A DNA stretch of 64,000 nt, from the NCBI GenBank assembly GCA_930367215.1, contig OV884056.1, forward strand, positions 89,353,285 through 89,417,284, written 5' to 3'. Below are positions 1-10,516 of the stretch, piece by piece. A model generated the notes under the pieces. That model saw only the letters and a program-made list of their open reading frames with translations, was not told where the DNA came from and did not search any database. Made by a program: the position numbers and the translations under genes. The stretch is from Pollenia angustigena (lineage: Eukaryota; Arthropoda; Insecta; Diptera; Polleniidae). Numbering within the stretch: the stretch's first letter is position 1; each line of letters begins with the position of its first letter.

Positions 1-47
1 ACCAATAATTTTAAAAACTACTATTTAATTGCTCAAAAAGAGAGCAG

Positions 48-289
48 TGGCCGTATTCTTTAATTCGCTAAAGCTAAATCTCTATCTCTAAAAATATATA
101 AAGCTGATTTAGCGATTTTTGGCTACGAATGCAAGACTGTAACATGCATTGCTAAATTTGGCAATGCCATACAAATTTAGTTCGCCGCAATTTTAGCTTT
201 TAATGTCTTCGCTAAAATTTTTAAATTTTGTATTCTCTAAGGCATTTTAGCTATCGAGATTTTGCTAAGCGAAATACAGAATGCGGCCG
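48..289. mobile_element. MITE with GGCCG termini, flanked by CAG
   Basis: The ends are imperfect inverted repeats of about 40 bp (TGGCCGTATTCTTTAATTCG against CGGCCGCATTCTGTATTTCG, read inward). CAG stands directly outside both ends (45-47 and 290-292) and could be a 3-bp target duplication. No coding capacity was seen. Superfamily is uncertain; PIF/Harbinger-like is possible from the 3-bp CAG. Confidence 0.6.
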
Positions 290-440
290 CAGTACATTTT
301 TTCACAAATTATTCTTTGAGGTGATTCATCGGTAGGGTACAATTTTCTCACAACAACAGTATGATCGAAAAATCAGCTCATATGCTTTATTTCGCTCTTT
401 TTTATATTTCGACTTTACTCCAAAACTTTTTGATACCAAT

Positions 441-603
441 CAAGGCGAATTCACTAAAAGGAAAAGTCAACATAGGGTGCTTTTTTCGATGGTCGACTTG
501 TCAAAGGTTCTACGTAAACTAGTTTTTTATGTAAACAAACCTATTTTTTTACTGAAGCAGTATTTTTGTAGAGTTGACCTCACCTTCTAGTCAATTCGCC
601 TTG
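441..603. mobile_element. Short hAT-like MITE, 163 bp
   Basis: Inverted ends of about 30 bp begin CAAGGCGAATT on both sides. The flanks are ATACCAAT (433-440) and ATACCCAT (604-611), an 8-bp duplication with one mismatch, the length expected for hAT. There is no open frame inside. Confidence 0.65.
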
Positions 604-784
604 ATACCCATCTTGTGCAAATTGTCTATTTATTGCTCTGTAAAGTAGTGCTCAAAACATCTGCACTCTTGCAAAATAGATTATTACAAAACTTGGCTAA
701 AATCAAAGCTGAAATGACGGCTAGCGATGACTTAAAGAAATTTGGCAATTTGGAATGTATTTTATTAGTTTTCTATCACAAATG

Positions 785-1060
785 GAACAATGTTGCCAAA
801 TCGTCGTTCCGGAGTTATCTTGTCGTATATCACAAAATCGAAAAAAATGAGATAAGACCGTTTCCTATGGTAAATTTAATAGATCTATCGATTTGCGCTA
901 TCCTCACGTCTCTATCTCTTATGGTTAATGAGATATTACGAAGCTATTTTGTTGTATATCCACTTTTGCGAAAAATTTAATACGTAATAATATCGTATTT
1001 AGCATAATTGTGGATGTACGACAAAAAACGTGTGAAAATTTTCAATTAAAAAAATCTTGC
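785..1060 (+). repeat. Dispersed repeat, inverted relative of 3985-4330
   Basis: Blocks such as TTATCTTGTCGTATATCA and ATTTTGTTGTATATCCACTT recur in reverse complement at 4050-4090 and 4282-4310. The two copies flank the mariner relic and could be the arms of an older element into which the mariner inserted. The 604-1235 stretch holds nothing else that I recognise; the open frame at 615-980 has no family resemblance and lies over this repeat. Confidence 0.4.
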
Positions 1061-1339
1061 GTTATCTTATTGTATGTGAACAAAGTAAATTAGGCAAGTT
1101 ACAAAAAAGAGACTTTATTATTAATATTACTGTTATTTTAACATTTTTCGTTTTATATGCTTTTTATATTGATGGAATTATTGCTATATTGCCTAAATTT
1201 TCTTTATTGTTAAGCAATTAAAGGTTAAATATTCAGAGTGGTCCAACCATAATGCACAATGTTAATTGTGAATAAAACAAAAAGTTTTTAGAGAATTATC
1301 TGATTTTTTTTTATTATTATAAAGAAGGATCTATGACAA

Positions 1340-1808
1340 CTATGTGTGAGAGAAAATATCAGCCAAATGCTCGTCGCGGCTAGCATACCATTGTCGTATG
1401 GTCCATATTTTCAATGCCTCTGAGACATAATTGAGATTCAATGTCCTTAATGTGTCAAATTATCTAATCCTTTAGCTCTTGAATTGTTCTTGGCTTATTG
1501 ACGTACACTTTTTATTTTAAATATTACCAAAGAAAGAAGGCCAACGGTGTCAAATCATATGATCGTGACGGCGAGTTGACATGGCCATTGAATTTCTCGT
1601 GCAGAAGAGCCATTGTTTTGTTGGCCGTGCGACACATTCTTTTCGAACTACTTATCGTCCATGTCCATATCCTCACTTTTGGCAAAAAAAAATCCCTTAT
1701 TAGCTCGCGATAGCGAACACCATTCACAGTAACTGCTTGGCATACCTCATTTTTGAAGAAGTAAAGCCCGATGATGCCGCCTGGCCATAAACCGCACCAA
1801 ACATGCAT
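1340..1808 (-). pseudogene. Mariner transposase, catalytic and C-terminal part
   Basis: The minus-strand frame 1808-1524 reads VWCGLWPGGIIGLYFFKNE, then VNGVRYRELIRDFFLPK, the usual mariner sequence between the first and second catalytic Asp. The stretch that should hold the second Asp before SSSKRMCRTA is damaged. The third Asp region survives as SRSYDLTPLAFFLW. Past the stop, shifted frames continue with VYVNKPRTIQELK-like and ENMDHT-like sequence. Transposases of this family bind the element ends and cut DNA with a DDD triad. At least one frameshift is needed to follow it, so it is a relic. Confidence 0.75.
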
Positions 1809-2139
1809 GCAAATTATTATTTCTTCCCGTTTATTTATTTAAAAAAAAATACATTTATTTATTTTTTAAATTTCTTAAACGGTAGATTACAATTCTTAGG
1901 TTCTGTTCGAACCGTTGTCCAAATTAAATATAATTTAAATCTAATAATTTTTAAAAGCAAGAAGCATAATTATGCTTTATATTTATCATTGCGATTATCG
2001 TCACATCGTGGGAACTAAAAGAGAGGTTCAAATAACATTTAATTTAACCCAATGCAACAACGTGGGAAATTACGACGTCAGCAGAAATGTCTTGCAAGTG
2101 TTGCTAAAAATAATGTTACATTAAGAGATGGTATGCCAT

Positions 2140-3553
2140 TAGTGTTTGGGGTCCGGGATTTCCCGGGTCTGATTTCAGAAATTTTCCGGGAATTCCCGGG
2201 AATTTTTTTTTATTTTTCCCGGGAAATCCGGGAATTTCATAAAATAAGCAATTTTACATAAAAAACGTTAATTTTAATTTAATTTTGTTTTTTTTATTTA
2301 TAAAAAATATTTAAAACAAAACTTCAGTTGCTCAAAGTGATTTGTTTTATTTATTTTGCCCGTAGAAATAGATTTTTCCTTTGATAAGCGCTTTTAAATT
2401 TAAATTGTTGACATTACTGTAAAAAGACAAAAACAAAGTGGAGAAATAGAATGTCCAGTGACTTACTCAACGCATTAGTGGTTTTAAAAACCACATTTTT
2501 AAAAAACTATGAATGTTTTATTGTATGTTTTCTTTAAGATTTATCTTTCTTACGGCCATTTTCACCAAGTTAAAACTAACTTTCAATTAAAGTTCCGGTT
2601 ACCAATATGTTTTGACAGCTATAACCGATAGTTAATTATAACCGAACTAGGTGAAAATGGCCGTTAAAAGAGCTGATATTTGATAAAAATTATTCCAAAA
2701 AAATTTTCTTACATGCTCTGTTATCTAAGGAAGAGTTCAAAGAGAAATATGTTATTCGGTTTAAAGGTAAATTTTTATTTTAATCATGATTCAGTTAAAT
2801 TATTACGGAAAAAATTTTACGTTCGAAATGTCATGTATCGACCAAGATTTTGGCTTAAAAAAAAAGAAAATACAGAAGATTTTTTAATCAAACCAGGACA
2901 TTTTAATGATACATTGCTACGCAAAATTCTGAAAGTATTTTGACTAAAAAATTGTGCCAGGTTTCGCTGAATTACGCCTTTTTAAACATGGCCACGAAAA
3001 CTACTTCGGTTTTTTTTTGACCTAGAATCGCGCCGTCCATAAACTTTAGCACAGATAACAGTGCTTTCTTAGTACTACAATTTAAGGGTTAAGAAAACGT
3101 AAAAATATTTTTTGCTTAAAATGTTATTGCATTTTTGGAGCGTACGACTGTCACGTTCAATACTTTGGAATTATGTTAGTTTTTTGTTTAAGTTTGGTAA
3201 CGAAGATCTCTATTTTTAACATATTTTTATTTTTCGAATTTATTCTATGAGCTAAATTTCAGTTATGTATTTTTAGCTTTTTTGTAATAGTCCTATTTCT
3301 TAAATTTTTCAGAAATGACTTTATACACTATTTTTTTAATTTTTGATTGTGTTTTGTATATTTAAATAGTTTTACTCAAGCAAATTGGTGATACACATAT
3401 TGTTCATTTTTAACAAAACTGTTTTAAACAAAAATTTTGTAAAATTTTAATGACTTTTTTATGAATATTTTTGATAAAAAAAATTTCCCGGGAATAAATA
3501 TTTTTTTTCCCGTGTCCCGAGAAATGAAAAAGTCCGGGAATTCCCAAACACTA
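2140..3553. mobile_element. Non-autonomous hAT element, 1414 bp, inside mariner
   Basis: The ends are TAGTGTTTGGGG on the left and its near complement CCCAAACACTA on the right, with subterminal CCGGGAATTCCCGGG-type palindromes near both ends. The 8-bp duplication TATGCCAT is exact (2132-2139 and 3554-3561). TAG-type ends and an 8-bp duplication are diagnostic of hAT. I see no hAT transposase; the 87-codon frame at 2680-2943 is unrecognised and probably chance. Confidence 0.88.
2553..2663. mobile_element. 111-bp fold-back MITE nested in the hAT copy
   Basis: Inverted ends CGGCCATTTTCACC are flanked by TTA on both sides (2550-2552, 2664-2666), a 3-bp TTA duplication as in Tourist/PIF elements. 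The interior is itself partly palindromic. Similar GGCTCGTTTTCACAAC ends occur at 23646-23872 and 9760-9868. Confidence 0.6.
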
Positions 3554-3561
3554 TATGCCAT

Positions 3562-3769
3562 ATATTAACTTGCACAGGCGTTTTCACATTTCCTACAGAG
3601 CCGGTTTGCTTAAATTTGCCCACAATTATTCCGATTGTGGACACATTTGATCGATTATGGTGATCAAAAACATCAAGATGTGCACAAAATGTATTTTTGA
3701 TTTGAACGCCCATTTTCGTAAAAGGCTTCAGCAATCTTAACGCGCTGCTCAGTGCTGCTCCTCTCCATG
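3562..3769 (-). pseudogene. Mariner transposase, N-terminal helix-turn-helix part
   Basis: The minus strand reads STEQRVKIAEAFYENGRSNQ, the first DNA-binding helix-turn-helix of mariner transposases. After a frameshift follow HNRSNVSTIGIIVGKFKQTG and SVGNVKTP, the second half of the paired-like domain. It joins in order and orientation to the catalytic fragment at 1340-1808 once the hAT insertion is removed. Confidence 0.7.
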
Positions 3770-3984
3770 GTTGAATTAAGCACTGATACCAAGAAATGTC
3801 AAATTAAGTTGGACAAAAATTTTACGTTACGGTGTGACTCACAGTTAGACCACCCTTCAGTAATAATAAACCTTAAAATTATTCATACATAAGGAAATTC
3901 GATAATAAAAAACTATAACTATACGTAAATATATTTGTCACTTACATAAATTTTCGTTTCGAAAATTATTATAACTTAATTTTC

Positions 3985-4330
3985 AATATTGGTAAAACAC
4001 GTGAATGTAGGTTTTTAATACATACCTAATTTTGACTTATATCATACAAACTAAAAAATATATCGCAAAAAGTGGCGTATACGACAAAATTGAAAAAAAT
4101 TTTGGACGTGATAATGGCTATAACTTAAAATTTTTTTTCCATGACTTTAGATATTTTTACATAAATCGATAAAGAACTTCAAACACAATATCTGACAAAA
4201 ATATTGGACGACTTTTTTCACGTACATTTTTGTGTATACAGATTTGAACCTTAAGATTCGATTTCCCAAAAAACAATTTTTCTGATATACGGCAAGATAA
4301 CTTCGGCACGACGAAATGTATACAGGCTTC
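3985..4330 (-). repeat. Dispersed repeat, inverted relative of 785-1060
   Basis: Matching blocks (CGTATACGACAAAAT, GATATACGGCAAGATAAC) are the reverse complement of those at 785-1060. The rest of 3858-4791 is AT-rich sequence in which I see no gene or clear element. Confidence 0.4.
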
Positions 4331-4791
4331 CATCATTTCTCAAAAGTCCCTACATTTTAATGATTTCCCTACGAATAGAGATTTTTCCCTACGTATAACA
4401 TCACCGGTCACTACAACCAACACAATAACCATCTGGATTATTTTAACAACATCTTTTCTTCGTAGCGATTATGTTTTCAATGATAAATTTTAAATAAAAA
4501 CAAAATTTTTTTTTGGATAGAGCTAAAAAGGGAAAATTAAAAGTACTTTTTTTTTAATTGATGCACAATATCTCTAAAACAATAGGTGTTAGAGAAAAAC
4601 AAGTGTTATATTAGAAACCTGCGGACAATAATAAATAATTGGGGTATTCACAAGATGTGCTATCATGTTATATTGTTATAATGTTCTAACATTTTACAAT
4701 GGCCTAAAAATATTGTTGTTGCTTTGTAAACAAAAAGTGCCTTAAATTAATAGAACTTTGCTTGCTATGTTTATTGTGCTGTCGTAACTAG

Positions 4792-5147
4792 CAGCCGTAC
4801 CTAAACAAGAGCGGAGACGGAACGTTTTCTTCCGCTTAGCTTTTACGCTGATATGCAATACCTAAACAACAGCGTCAACGTTGTGCCAGAAACAGTAATG
4901 TTAACTTTCTAGATTAATAAAACCCACATAATAGCCATAAGAAGAAGAGAAAAAACCGCTAGATTAACAAAAAATAGCTAAATTGCCATTATTTATTAAC
5001 TTCACTATTAAACGAGCTGTCAAAATCGGATTTTCCAATTGTAAAGCGTTGTCGCTGCGCTATTTAGGGATGCTTCATACAAATTGTAGGGACATGCGAA
5101 TTTTTGACAGCTAGAAAACGCCTTCCGCTCTTGTTTAGGTATGGCTG
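4792..5147. mobile_element. MITE with CAGCCRTACCTAAACAAGAG ends
   Basis: Inverted ends of about 25 bp: CAGCCGTACCTAAACAAGAG on the left and the complement of CAGCCATACCTAAACAAGAG on the right. An inner partial copy of the end, ATACCTAAACAACAGCG, lies at 4858-4875. The duplication is unclear (GTAACTAG against TAAGTGCC), so the superfamily is open. The stretch 5148-5519 holds a CG-richer patch at 5160-5300 but no gene that I recognise. Confidence 0.55.
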
Positions 5148-5519
5148 TAAGTGCCGGTTCACACACGTCAAGAGCCGCATTAGATTTTGTAAGCCGTCGC
5201 CGTTGATGGTATAATATTATCCGGCTAACATCCGAATTTAACCTGAGGCTAGCAATTTTTGCAACACATCACTTGCGGCGTCAAATTAAATCGGCTCAGG
5301 ACTCTGCTGTTTGGTAAACAAACAAAATAAAATTTATTTTTGATTTGCGTCTGAAAAATGGATAAAAGTCAGGTAAGATCTAATTCTATTTATTAATTCA
5401 TGGATTAGACTAAAAAAAACTTGATAATTAATTTTTGAATCCCAAGAAAAACTTTGATTACTAATACGCATGTGGCAGTGTAAATAAAACTGAACTGGCA
5501 AAATAAAATAAAGAAATTT

Positions 5520-6171
5520 AATTAGTATTGTGGTTATTTTGTTGAACTATTTATGGTTTTTAATCCAAATTTTAAATATTTTTAATTAGGCTTAAGTTCA
5601 TGAAATTTAATTTTTATAAAATTATTCTTTATGAAGAAAGGAATTTTACAACATGAAAATCAATCAAAATTGTTATTGATAATCTTTCATTCTTGACGTG
5701 GCTCGGGCTCGAACCCTGGCGGCAGGTTACCATGACATGTTTCGATCGCAACCACTCGATCTCCTCAGATGGATTTGCCGTCTTACACTCGCAGCCAGCG
5801 ACGACTGCTGACGTCACTAGTCAAACATCAATCCTTAAACCAAATTGTATTTTAACATTTGGTAGATCGAAATTTTCTTTCCTGAATGATTATCCATTTT
5901 CAATTGATTTTACATGTTTTTTCCTTTACTTCTGTTTTTTCGTACTTTCGTCAAGAATTTTTCTTAAAGTCCAAGTACATTTTTTTGTTTTTTCACTTTG
6001 TCTTTCTCTTTTCTGTTGACCTTTTTCAGCACAACTTGAAGGGCAAATGTACACATAGAGCTCGTGCCTTAGCTTTAACAATAATTAGTATTGTGGTTAT
6101 TTTGTTGAACTATTTATGGTTTTTAATCCAAATTTTTAATATTTTTAATTAGGCTTAAGTTCATGAAATTT
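5520..6171. repeat. 89-bp direct repeats flanking 474 bp
   Basis: The segments 5520-5608 and 6083-6171 are almost identical (about one difference, in an A/T run) and lie in the same orientation with a 563-bp period. They are too long for a transposon target duplication. A recent segmental tandem duplication or short terminal repeats are both possible. The middle holds a tRNA-like segment at about 5690-5770 and a CT-rich stretch. Confidence 0.7.
5690..5775 (-). repeat. tRNA-like (SINE head) segment
   Basis: The minus strand has an A-box-like GATCGAGTGGTTG (plus strand 5748-5760) and, about 40 bases on, a perfect B-box-like GGGTTCGAGCCC (plus strand 5704-5715). The predicted acceptor and T stems do not pair well, so it is not a working tRNA gene. 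A degenerate tRNA-derived SINE is the likelier reading. Confidence 0.4.
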
Positions 6172-6467
6172 GTTATATGTTTGTTTTTTCTTTACCCACT
6201 TACAACTACATTTAGAGTTGACAAAATATCAACCAATTGTAGTCGGGATTGTAAGAAAAGATAAACTCACTGTTTATTGTTGTTGTTTTTGTTTAAGCTG
6301 TGATATTGCTACAAGTAAAACTGGGGCTTATAATTATGTTATTATGACACCCCCAAATAATTTCAAATACAGTAAATCGCAATATCATAATAATTTAAAA
6401 TACACTTATAATTAAATTGAATTTATTATAATTCAATTACCTGAGCTGATTTAAAATAAATAACACT

Positions 6468-7190
6468 ATGCGACAGTCAAAATCGGGATGGGATGAAACC
6501 AACGGCAAATGTTACGTCGGTAAAAAAGAAGTTATACGTGCCCCGCGTTTCGCTGGGTCACGTCTAGGAATCGAGATATATCGATTTGAAAAATGGGCTA
6601 AAAAACATAAAAATTTTTATAAAAACCTAAATTTTAGGGCTGCCATACTTCCTATGGATATGACTTATATACCAATATCGGAAATTTTTAGTAGAACATA
6701 TTTTTTAAAAAACTTTTTTAAATACCCACTTTCGGGAACCATAGATCTCCCCGAGTCCAAGCTTTATAACTCAAGGAAATGGTTAATTTCTTCTTTAACA
6801 CGTCGATATATAAATCTGTCAAATCGGTTAAAAAATGGCTGAGTTATAACCGAAATACTGAATCCCCAAAAATTACTTATATATACCCTTTTTACCTTCG
6901 GTGAAGGATATAAAAAGAGAAATTTTTGGGGATTCAGTATTTCGGTTATAATTTATTATATAAAATTTAATTTTGGTCATAACTTTTTTGTATCTGAACC
7001 GATTTTTCCCTAAAATTTAGGTTTTTATAAAAATGTTGATGTTTTTTAGCACATTTTTCAAATCGATATATCTCGATTCCTAGACGTGACCCAGCGCCGG
7101 GACACGTATAACTTCTTTTTTACCGATATAACTTTCCCCGGTAGTTTGAACCATTCCCGATCACTGACCCCTACCATTTGTCGCACAGTG
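6468..7190. repeat. Two DINE-1-like repeats, head to head
   Basis: The left half (about 6506-6890) and right half (about 6910-7150) are long inverted copies meeting at a TATACCC/ACCTTCGGTGAAGG head at 6886-6920. Shared blocks include GAAGTTATACGTG, GGGTCACGTCTAGGAATC and ATAAAAACCTAAATTTTAGG. The same sequence occurs singly at 34376-36525 and 57540-58130. The TATACCC head resembles Drosophila DINE-1/INE-1, a Helentron-derived non-autonomous repeat; the family name is inferred. Open frames at 6468-6842 and 7058-7333 are read-through of the repeat. Confidence 0.6.
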
Positions 7191-7419
7191 TAATATTCCG
7201 CAGGTCCAATCCCACTCTCGGAAAACACTTTAAAACACATAAAGGGTAATCTCGATGGTAATTGCGCAAATTTGCAATTTTCAGTGCATATTATGATTGA
7301 TCGTGAGCATACCACTTTTAGATTTTGTGCCAATGTGCTATTTTTCTAAAAACTTATTCTGGCAACACAAAAACTTCTGGCAGCACTGTAAAAAATCTGC
7401 ATTAGCTTACATATGTATA

Positions 7420-7647
7420 TGGGCAGTTACAGCGAAAAGTCTACTTTTTATCACGTAACGCCAGAAGTAATTTAAATTGTTTCTCAAAAAATTGTATATG
7501 TATTGTTTACTTTTTTATATTTTTGGGTGCAAAGCGCAACTAGCTCTACATTAAGTTACAAAAGTTGAACAACATGATCCTAAAATACAACCTTATTTGC
7601 AATCTGGCGTTACATTAAAAAAAAGTAGGCTTTTCGCTGAAAATGCC
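7420..7647. mobile_element. TA-flanked MITE, 228 bp
   Basis: Long inverted ends of about 45 bp contain CAGCGAAAAGTCTAC on the left and CAGCGAAAAGCCTAC inward from the right, both ending TAACGCCAGA. TA flanks both sides (7418-7419, 7648-7649), as in Tc1/mariner-type MITEs. A related block, ACTTCCGTTTTTTTTAACG, lies just outside at 7799-7817. Confidence 0.65.
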
Positions 7648-7938
7648 TAAATGTAACTTAAAACGACCAAAGATTTTTAAATTTGAAAGCTCGAAAAATA
7701 AATCTATATAAGTCCAAAGTTTACCAAAAAAGGTTTTAGACAAAACTTCTTGCTCAATTCGCAGTCTTATTCATTTATGTAATGCAAGTCAAAATCGACT
7801 TCCGTTTTTTTTAACGTCACGCCAGCGCCTATTTTTGCTTATATCTGCAAATCTTAAGCATCGATTGCTGTAATTTTTTTTCTGAATTTACAAAATTGAC
7901 TTGTTCATTTAAATTTTTTACATTTCGTGGTACAAATA

Positions 7939-8142
7939 TCACGAAATACCACCCGAGACTTGGTGTCCTCTGTCATGCGAACGATGCTCTGACGACCGAT
8001 CGCGGCCGTTATAACCCTTGGCGCAGCATGGATTAAATACCTGCAGCACATTCACGTGGAGTGTTTTTCCTTGAACGGTTACGATGGGACCGTTCAATAG
8101 GGATGGCAGCGTATGAGCCAAAAGTATGGCCAACGGTGGCAT
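7939..8142 (-). CDS. Unrecognised short reading frame in a GC-richer island
   Basis: A 67-codon minus-strand frame begins MPPLAILLAHTLPSLLNGPI and continues VTVQGKTLHVNVLQ. Base composition at 7950-8130 is clearly less AT-rich than its surroundings. A 5' splice-like CAG|GTATTT follows VLQ, so only the first 34 codons may be real. In a shifted frame the remainder also reads openly (RMTEDTKSRVVFRDI). I do not recognise the family. It could be a host exon, a transposon relic or chance. Confidence 0.25.
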   Translation of the reverse strand: MPPLAILLAHTLPSLLNGPIVTVQGKTLHVNVLQVFNPCCAKGYNGRDRSSEHRSHDRGHQVSGGIS

Positions 8143-8227
8143 TTTGCGTTAGGTGCACCAGTGGAATTAATAAGGAAATAAAGCAACACAGAAATTTTGG
8201 TTTTGGTTTGTGCACTTTACCTACCAG

Positions 8228-9737
8228 TAGTGCGATTCTCTATTCAATTTTAACATAATTTAAATTGTTAAAAATAATCAACAGCAAAGTTAACGTTAAT
8301 TTTATTCAGTAACTTTTTTAACAATAACGTTTACTGCTAAGTACTATCTTAACGTCAGGTATTTAAGTTATCTTAACGGCAAAATATTTTTCATTGTTTA
8401 TTTTTAAATTCGTAGTTATTGAAAAAAAAACAAACAAACAAACAGAAATTTTGGCGAATAAAAGCCTCATTAACATTTTTAAAATTCACGTTTTTTACAT
8501 ACATTTTGCAAAAATAATATTAAAAAATTTGTTTTTTTGCGAATTTACAAAAAAGCATTAAAAATATTACATTTTAGATGCAGCTTATGGAAATCAATAA
8601 AAGTGTTTTCTTTTCTACACAAAAAATAAGTGGTAGACTTTCCAATCATGCCGCTGTTAGCTAATTTTTGCAAATTTCCACTAATTTAGCAATTTTTACC
8701 GAATTTTTGCCATTCCTTATAGCTTAAGTGACTTCAAATCAATGTTATGGTTTGGTTGAAGTATTAAAAAATTTCGCGAATTTTCGCGGTTTTTGCATTT
8801 ATGTTTTTTTTTTGTTATTTTCCGACATTTTGTTTTTTTAACCGATTTAATGATTTCAAATAAGTTTTTTTGCTTCTCTCCAAGTTTGCAATTATTCGCG
8901 AATTATAGCCACGTTCGCGGTAGAAGCTTTTTATTCCTCTAAGTTTTCTGATTCTTTACTGCTTGAACGATTTTTAATAAATAGTAGACTTTGCCATCAT
9001 TTCGCTGTTAACAAATATTTGCGAATTTCCCCTAATTTAGCAATTTTTACCGGATTTTTGCCATTCCTTATAGTTTAAGTGAATTTAAATAAATTTTATG
9101 GTTTGTTCGAAATATTAAAAAATTTCGCGAATTTTCGCTATTTTTGCAAAAAAAAGTTTATATATTCCGACAACTTGTTTTTAGGCGATTTAGCGATTTC
9201 AAATAAACTTTAAGGTTTTTTTTCCAAGTTTGCAATTTTTCGTGAATTTTATCCATGTTCGCGATATAAGCGATTTTTTCCTGTGGTTCTTAAGAGTTTT
9301 AACGATTTTTAATTAATAGTCGCTGTTTGCAAATTTTTCAAATTTCCGCTAATTTAACAATTTTTACCGAATTTTTGCAATTCCTTATAGTTTTAGCGAC
9401 TTTTAATCAATTTTATGGCTTGTTTGATATGTTAAAAATTTTCACTAATTTTGCAAATTTTCCGATTTTTTGCAATTTTCGCTAGACTATCAAATCCTGA
9501 ATGGGATTTTGTTAGTTTCGAAAGTACTTTAAGTCGTTCCACACGAGAAGTAGTTTGCACTTGATGGCAGTAGTCGTTAAATATACTAATTAATTCACAA
9601 AGATGCCACTTGATTGAAATTTTTAACTATGTTGTTAAAATTGAGTTACTGAATTGCTGTATTGTTACCGTAAGCAATAAACTGTGCCGGTAAAATTAAC
9701 GTTAACGTTAGTTGTTAAAAGATAGAGAATTCCACTA
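8228..9737. mobile_element. TAGTG-ended element, 1510 bp, CAG duplication
   Basis: Ends are TAGTGCGATTCTCTAT on the left and the complement of TAGTGGAATTCTCTAT on the right, followed inward by TTTTAACA blocks. CAG lies directly outside both ends (8225-8227, 9738-9740). The same ends and CAG occur at 27637-30231. Some PIF/Harbinger elements duplicate CWG trinucleotides, so that superfamily is my inference. The interior is largely a satellite-like array and has no transposase. Confidence 0.75.
8640..9480. repeat. Satellite-like tandem array, about 2.5 units of 315-350 bp
   Basis: A block with CTAATTTAGCAATTTTTACC and TTTTTGCCATTCCTTATAG starts near 8670, 9023 and 9345, so the unit is about 350 then about 315 bp. 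Other unit parts (AAAATTTCGCGAATTTTCGC, CCAAGTTTGCAATT) recur at the same phase. It lies wholly inside the 8228-9737 element. Confidence 0.65.
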
Positions 9738-9759
9738 CAGGTAGGATAAACCTGCCTTT

Positions 9760-9868
9760 AACTTATAGCTTACTTTAGGTTTCTTTTAAGTTGTAAAAAT
9801 GCAATACTTTTTATACGGCCGATAAAATCCTACCTTTAGCTTTCGTTAAATTGTGAAAACGAGCCTAA
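9760..9868 (-). repeat. Partial copy of the CGTTTTCACAA MITE family
   Basis: The block TTTTTATACGGCCGATAAAATCCTACCTTTAGCT, named here by its ends only, is shared with the 23646-23872 MITE, and the copy ends in GTGAAAACGAGCCT. It abuts the CAG of the preceding element. I see nothing in 9869-10265. Confidence 0.5.
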
Positions 9869-10377
9869 AATCATCTTTTTTGAGGTACCTCTCATAACAA
9901 ATTTCGAGAATATTTAAAAATAGAGAAAAGTACTTGTCATAGCAGAAACATTAAACTTGAAGAGTAGCAGAGTTATTAAATTATTATGATGCAAATCGAT
10001 CGATGTTAAAACTATCGCTTTTAATAGTGATGAATTTCTGAATTATAGTCATGATTTGTTCTTCAAAATACAGTTCAATTCACATAAATAATTAAAATAG
10101 GAGAGACAACGTATTAGAAATCAATTTCAAAAATACTAAAACCGATATCTGTATGCTAGTGTATTCATAGAACTAACAGAAAACACAGTATAGATAGCAA
10201 AAGATGCAATAAAGAAGTAGCATACAATGTAGCAGTTAAGTAGCTTATGATTTAGCAACAAAGTATCCGGTGATTTTTTAGCTATTATCTTTTTGGCAAC
10301 ACTGGTTTAAACAGCTGACGCACGTTTCGTGTTTTGTTTCACTGTCGAACATCTTCGGTTTGGTATATAATTTAACC

Positions 10378-10516
10378 ATGAATCGTCTTACAAACAAACA
10401 ACGCTTGCAAATTATTGAATTTTATTATCAAAATGCGTGCTCTGTTAAGAAAGTTCATTGCGCGCTTCTTGTATTCAGCGACGTTTGTTTGGCACAATGG
10501 GTACATTAATAAGCAG
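10378..10516 (+). pseudogene. Mariner transposase, N-terminal part with deletion
   Basis: From the ATG it reads MNRLTNKQRLQIIEFYYQN, then ACSVKKVHCALL, the first helix-turn-helix of this mariner group. It then jumps straight to VFSD, the first catalytic Asp region, followed after a small gap by WHNGYINK. About 100 or more residues are missing. The reading ends at the codon AAG followed by CAG (Gln), where the next element is inserted. Transposase sequence resumes with the same CAG at 12705. Confidence 0.7.

Larger units (their letters stand above)
1236..3857 (-). mobile_element. Mariner-like element, broken, split by a hAT insertion
   Basis: The outer ends match as inverted repeats (AGTGGTCCAACCATAA on the left, GGTGGTCTAACTGTGA inward from the right). 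The minus-strand transposase is in two parts, an N-terminal part at 3562-3769 and a catalytic/C-terminal part at 1340-1808, separated by the hAT copy at 2140-3553. Frameshifts and stops make it dead. The exact outer boundary and TA duplication are not certain. Confidence 0.65.

Noticed and set aside
1498..1713. 71-codon plus-strand frame
   Set aside because: Antisense shadow of the mariner transposase relic.
4792..5147. 8-bp hAT duplication for the CAGCC-ended MITE
   Set aside because: The flanks GTAACTAG and TAAGTGCC do not match well enough.
5690..5775. A true tRNA gene
   Set aside because: The B box is perfect but acceptor and T stems do not pair and no clean anticodon arm is found.
8640..9480. 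CRISPR-like array
   Set aside because: Units are long, degenerate and contiguous, without spacers, and the genome is eukaryotic.
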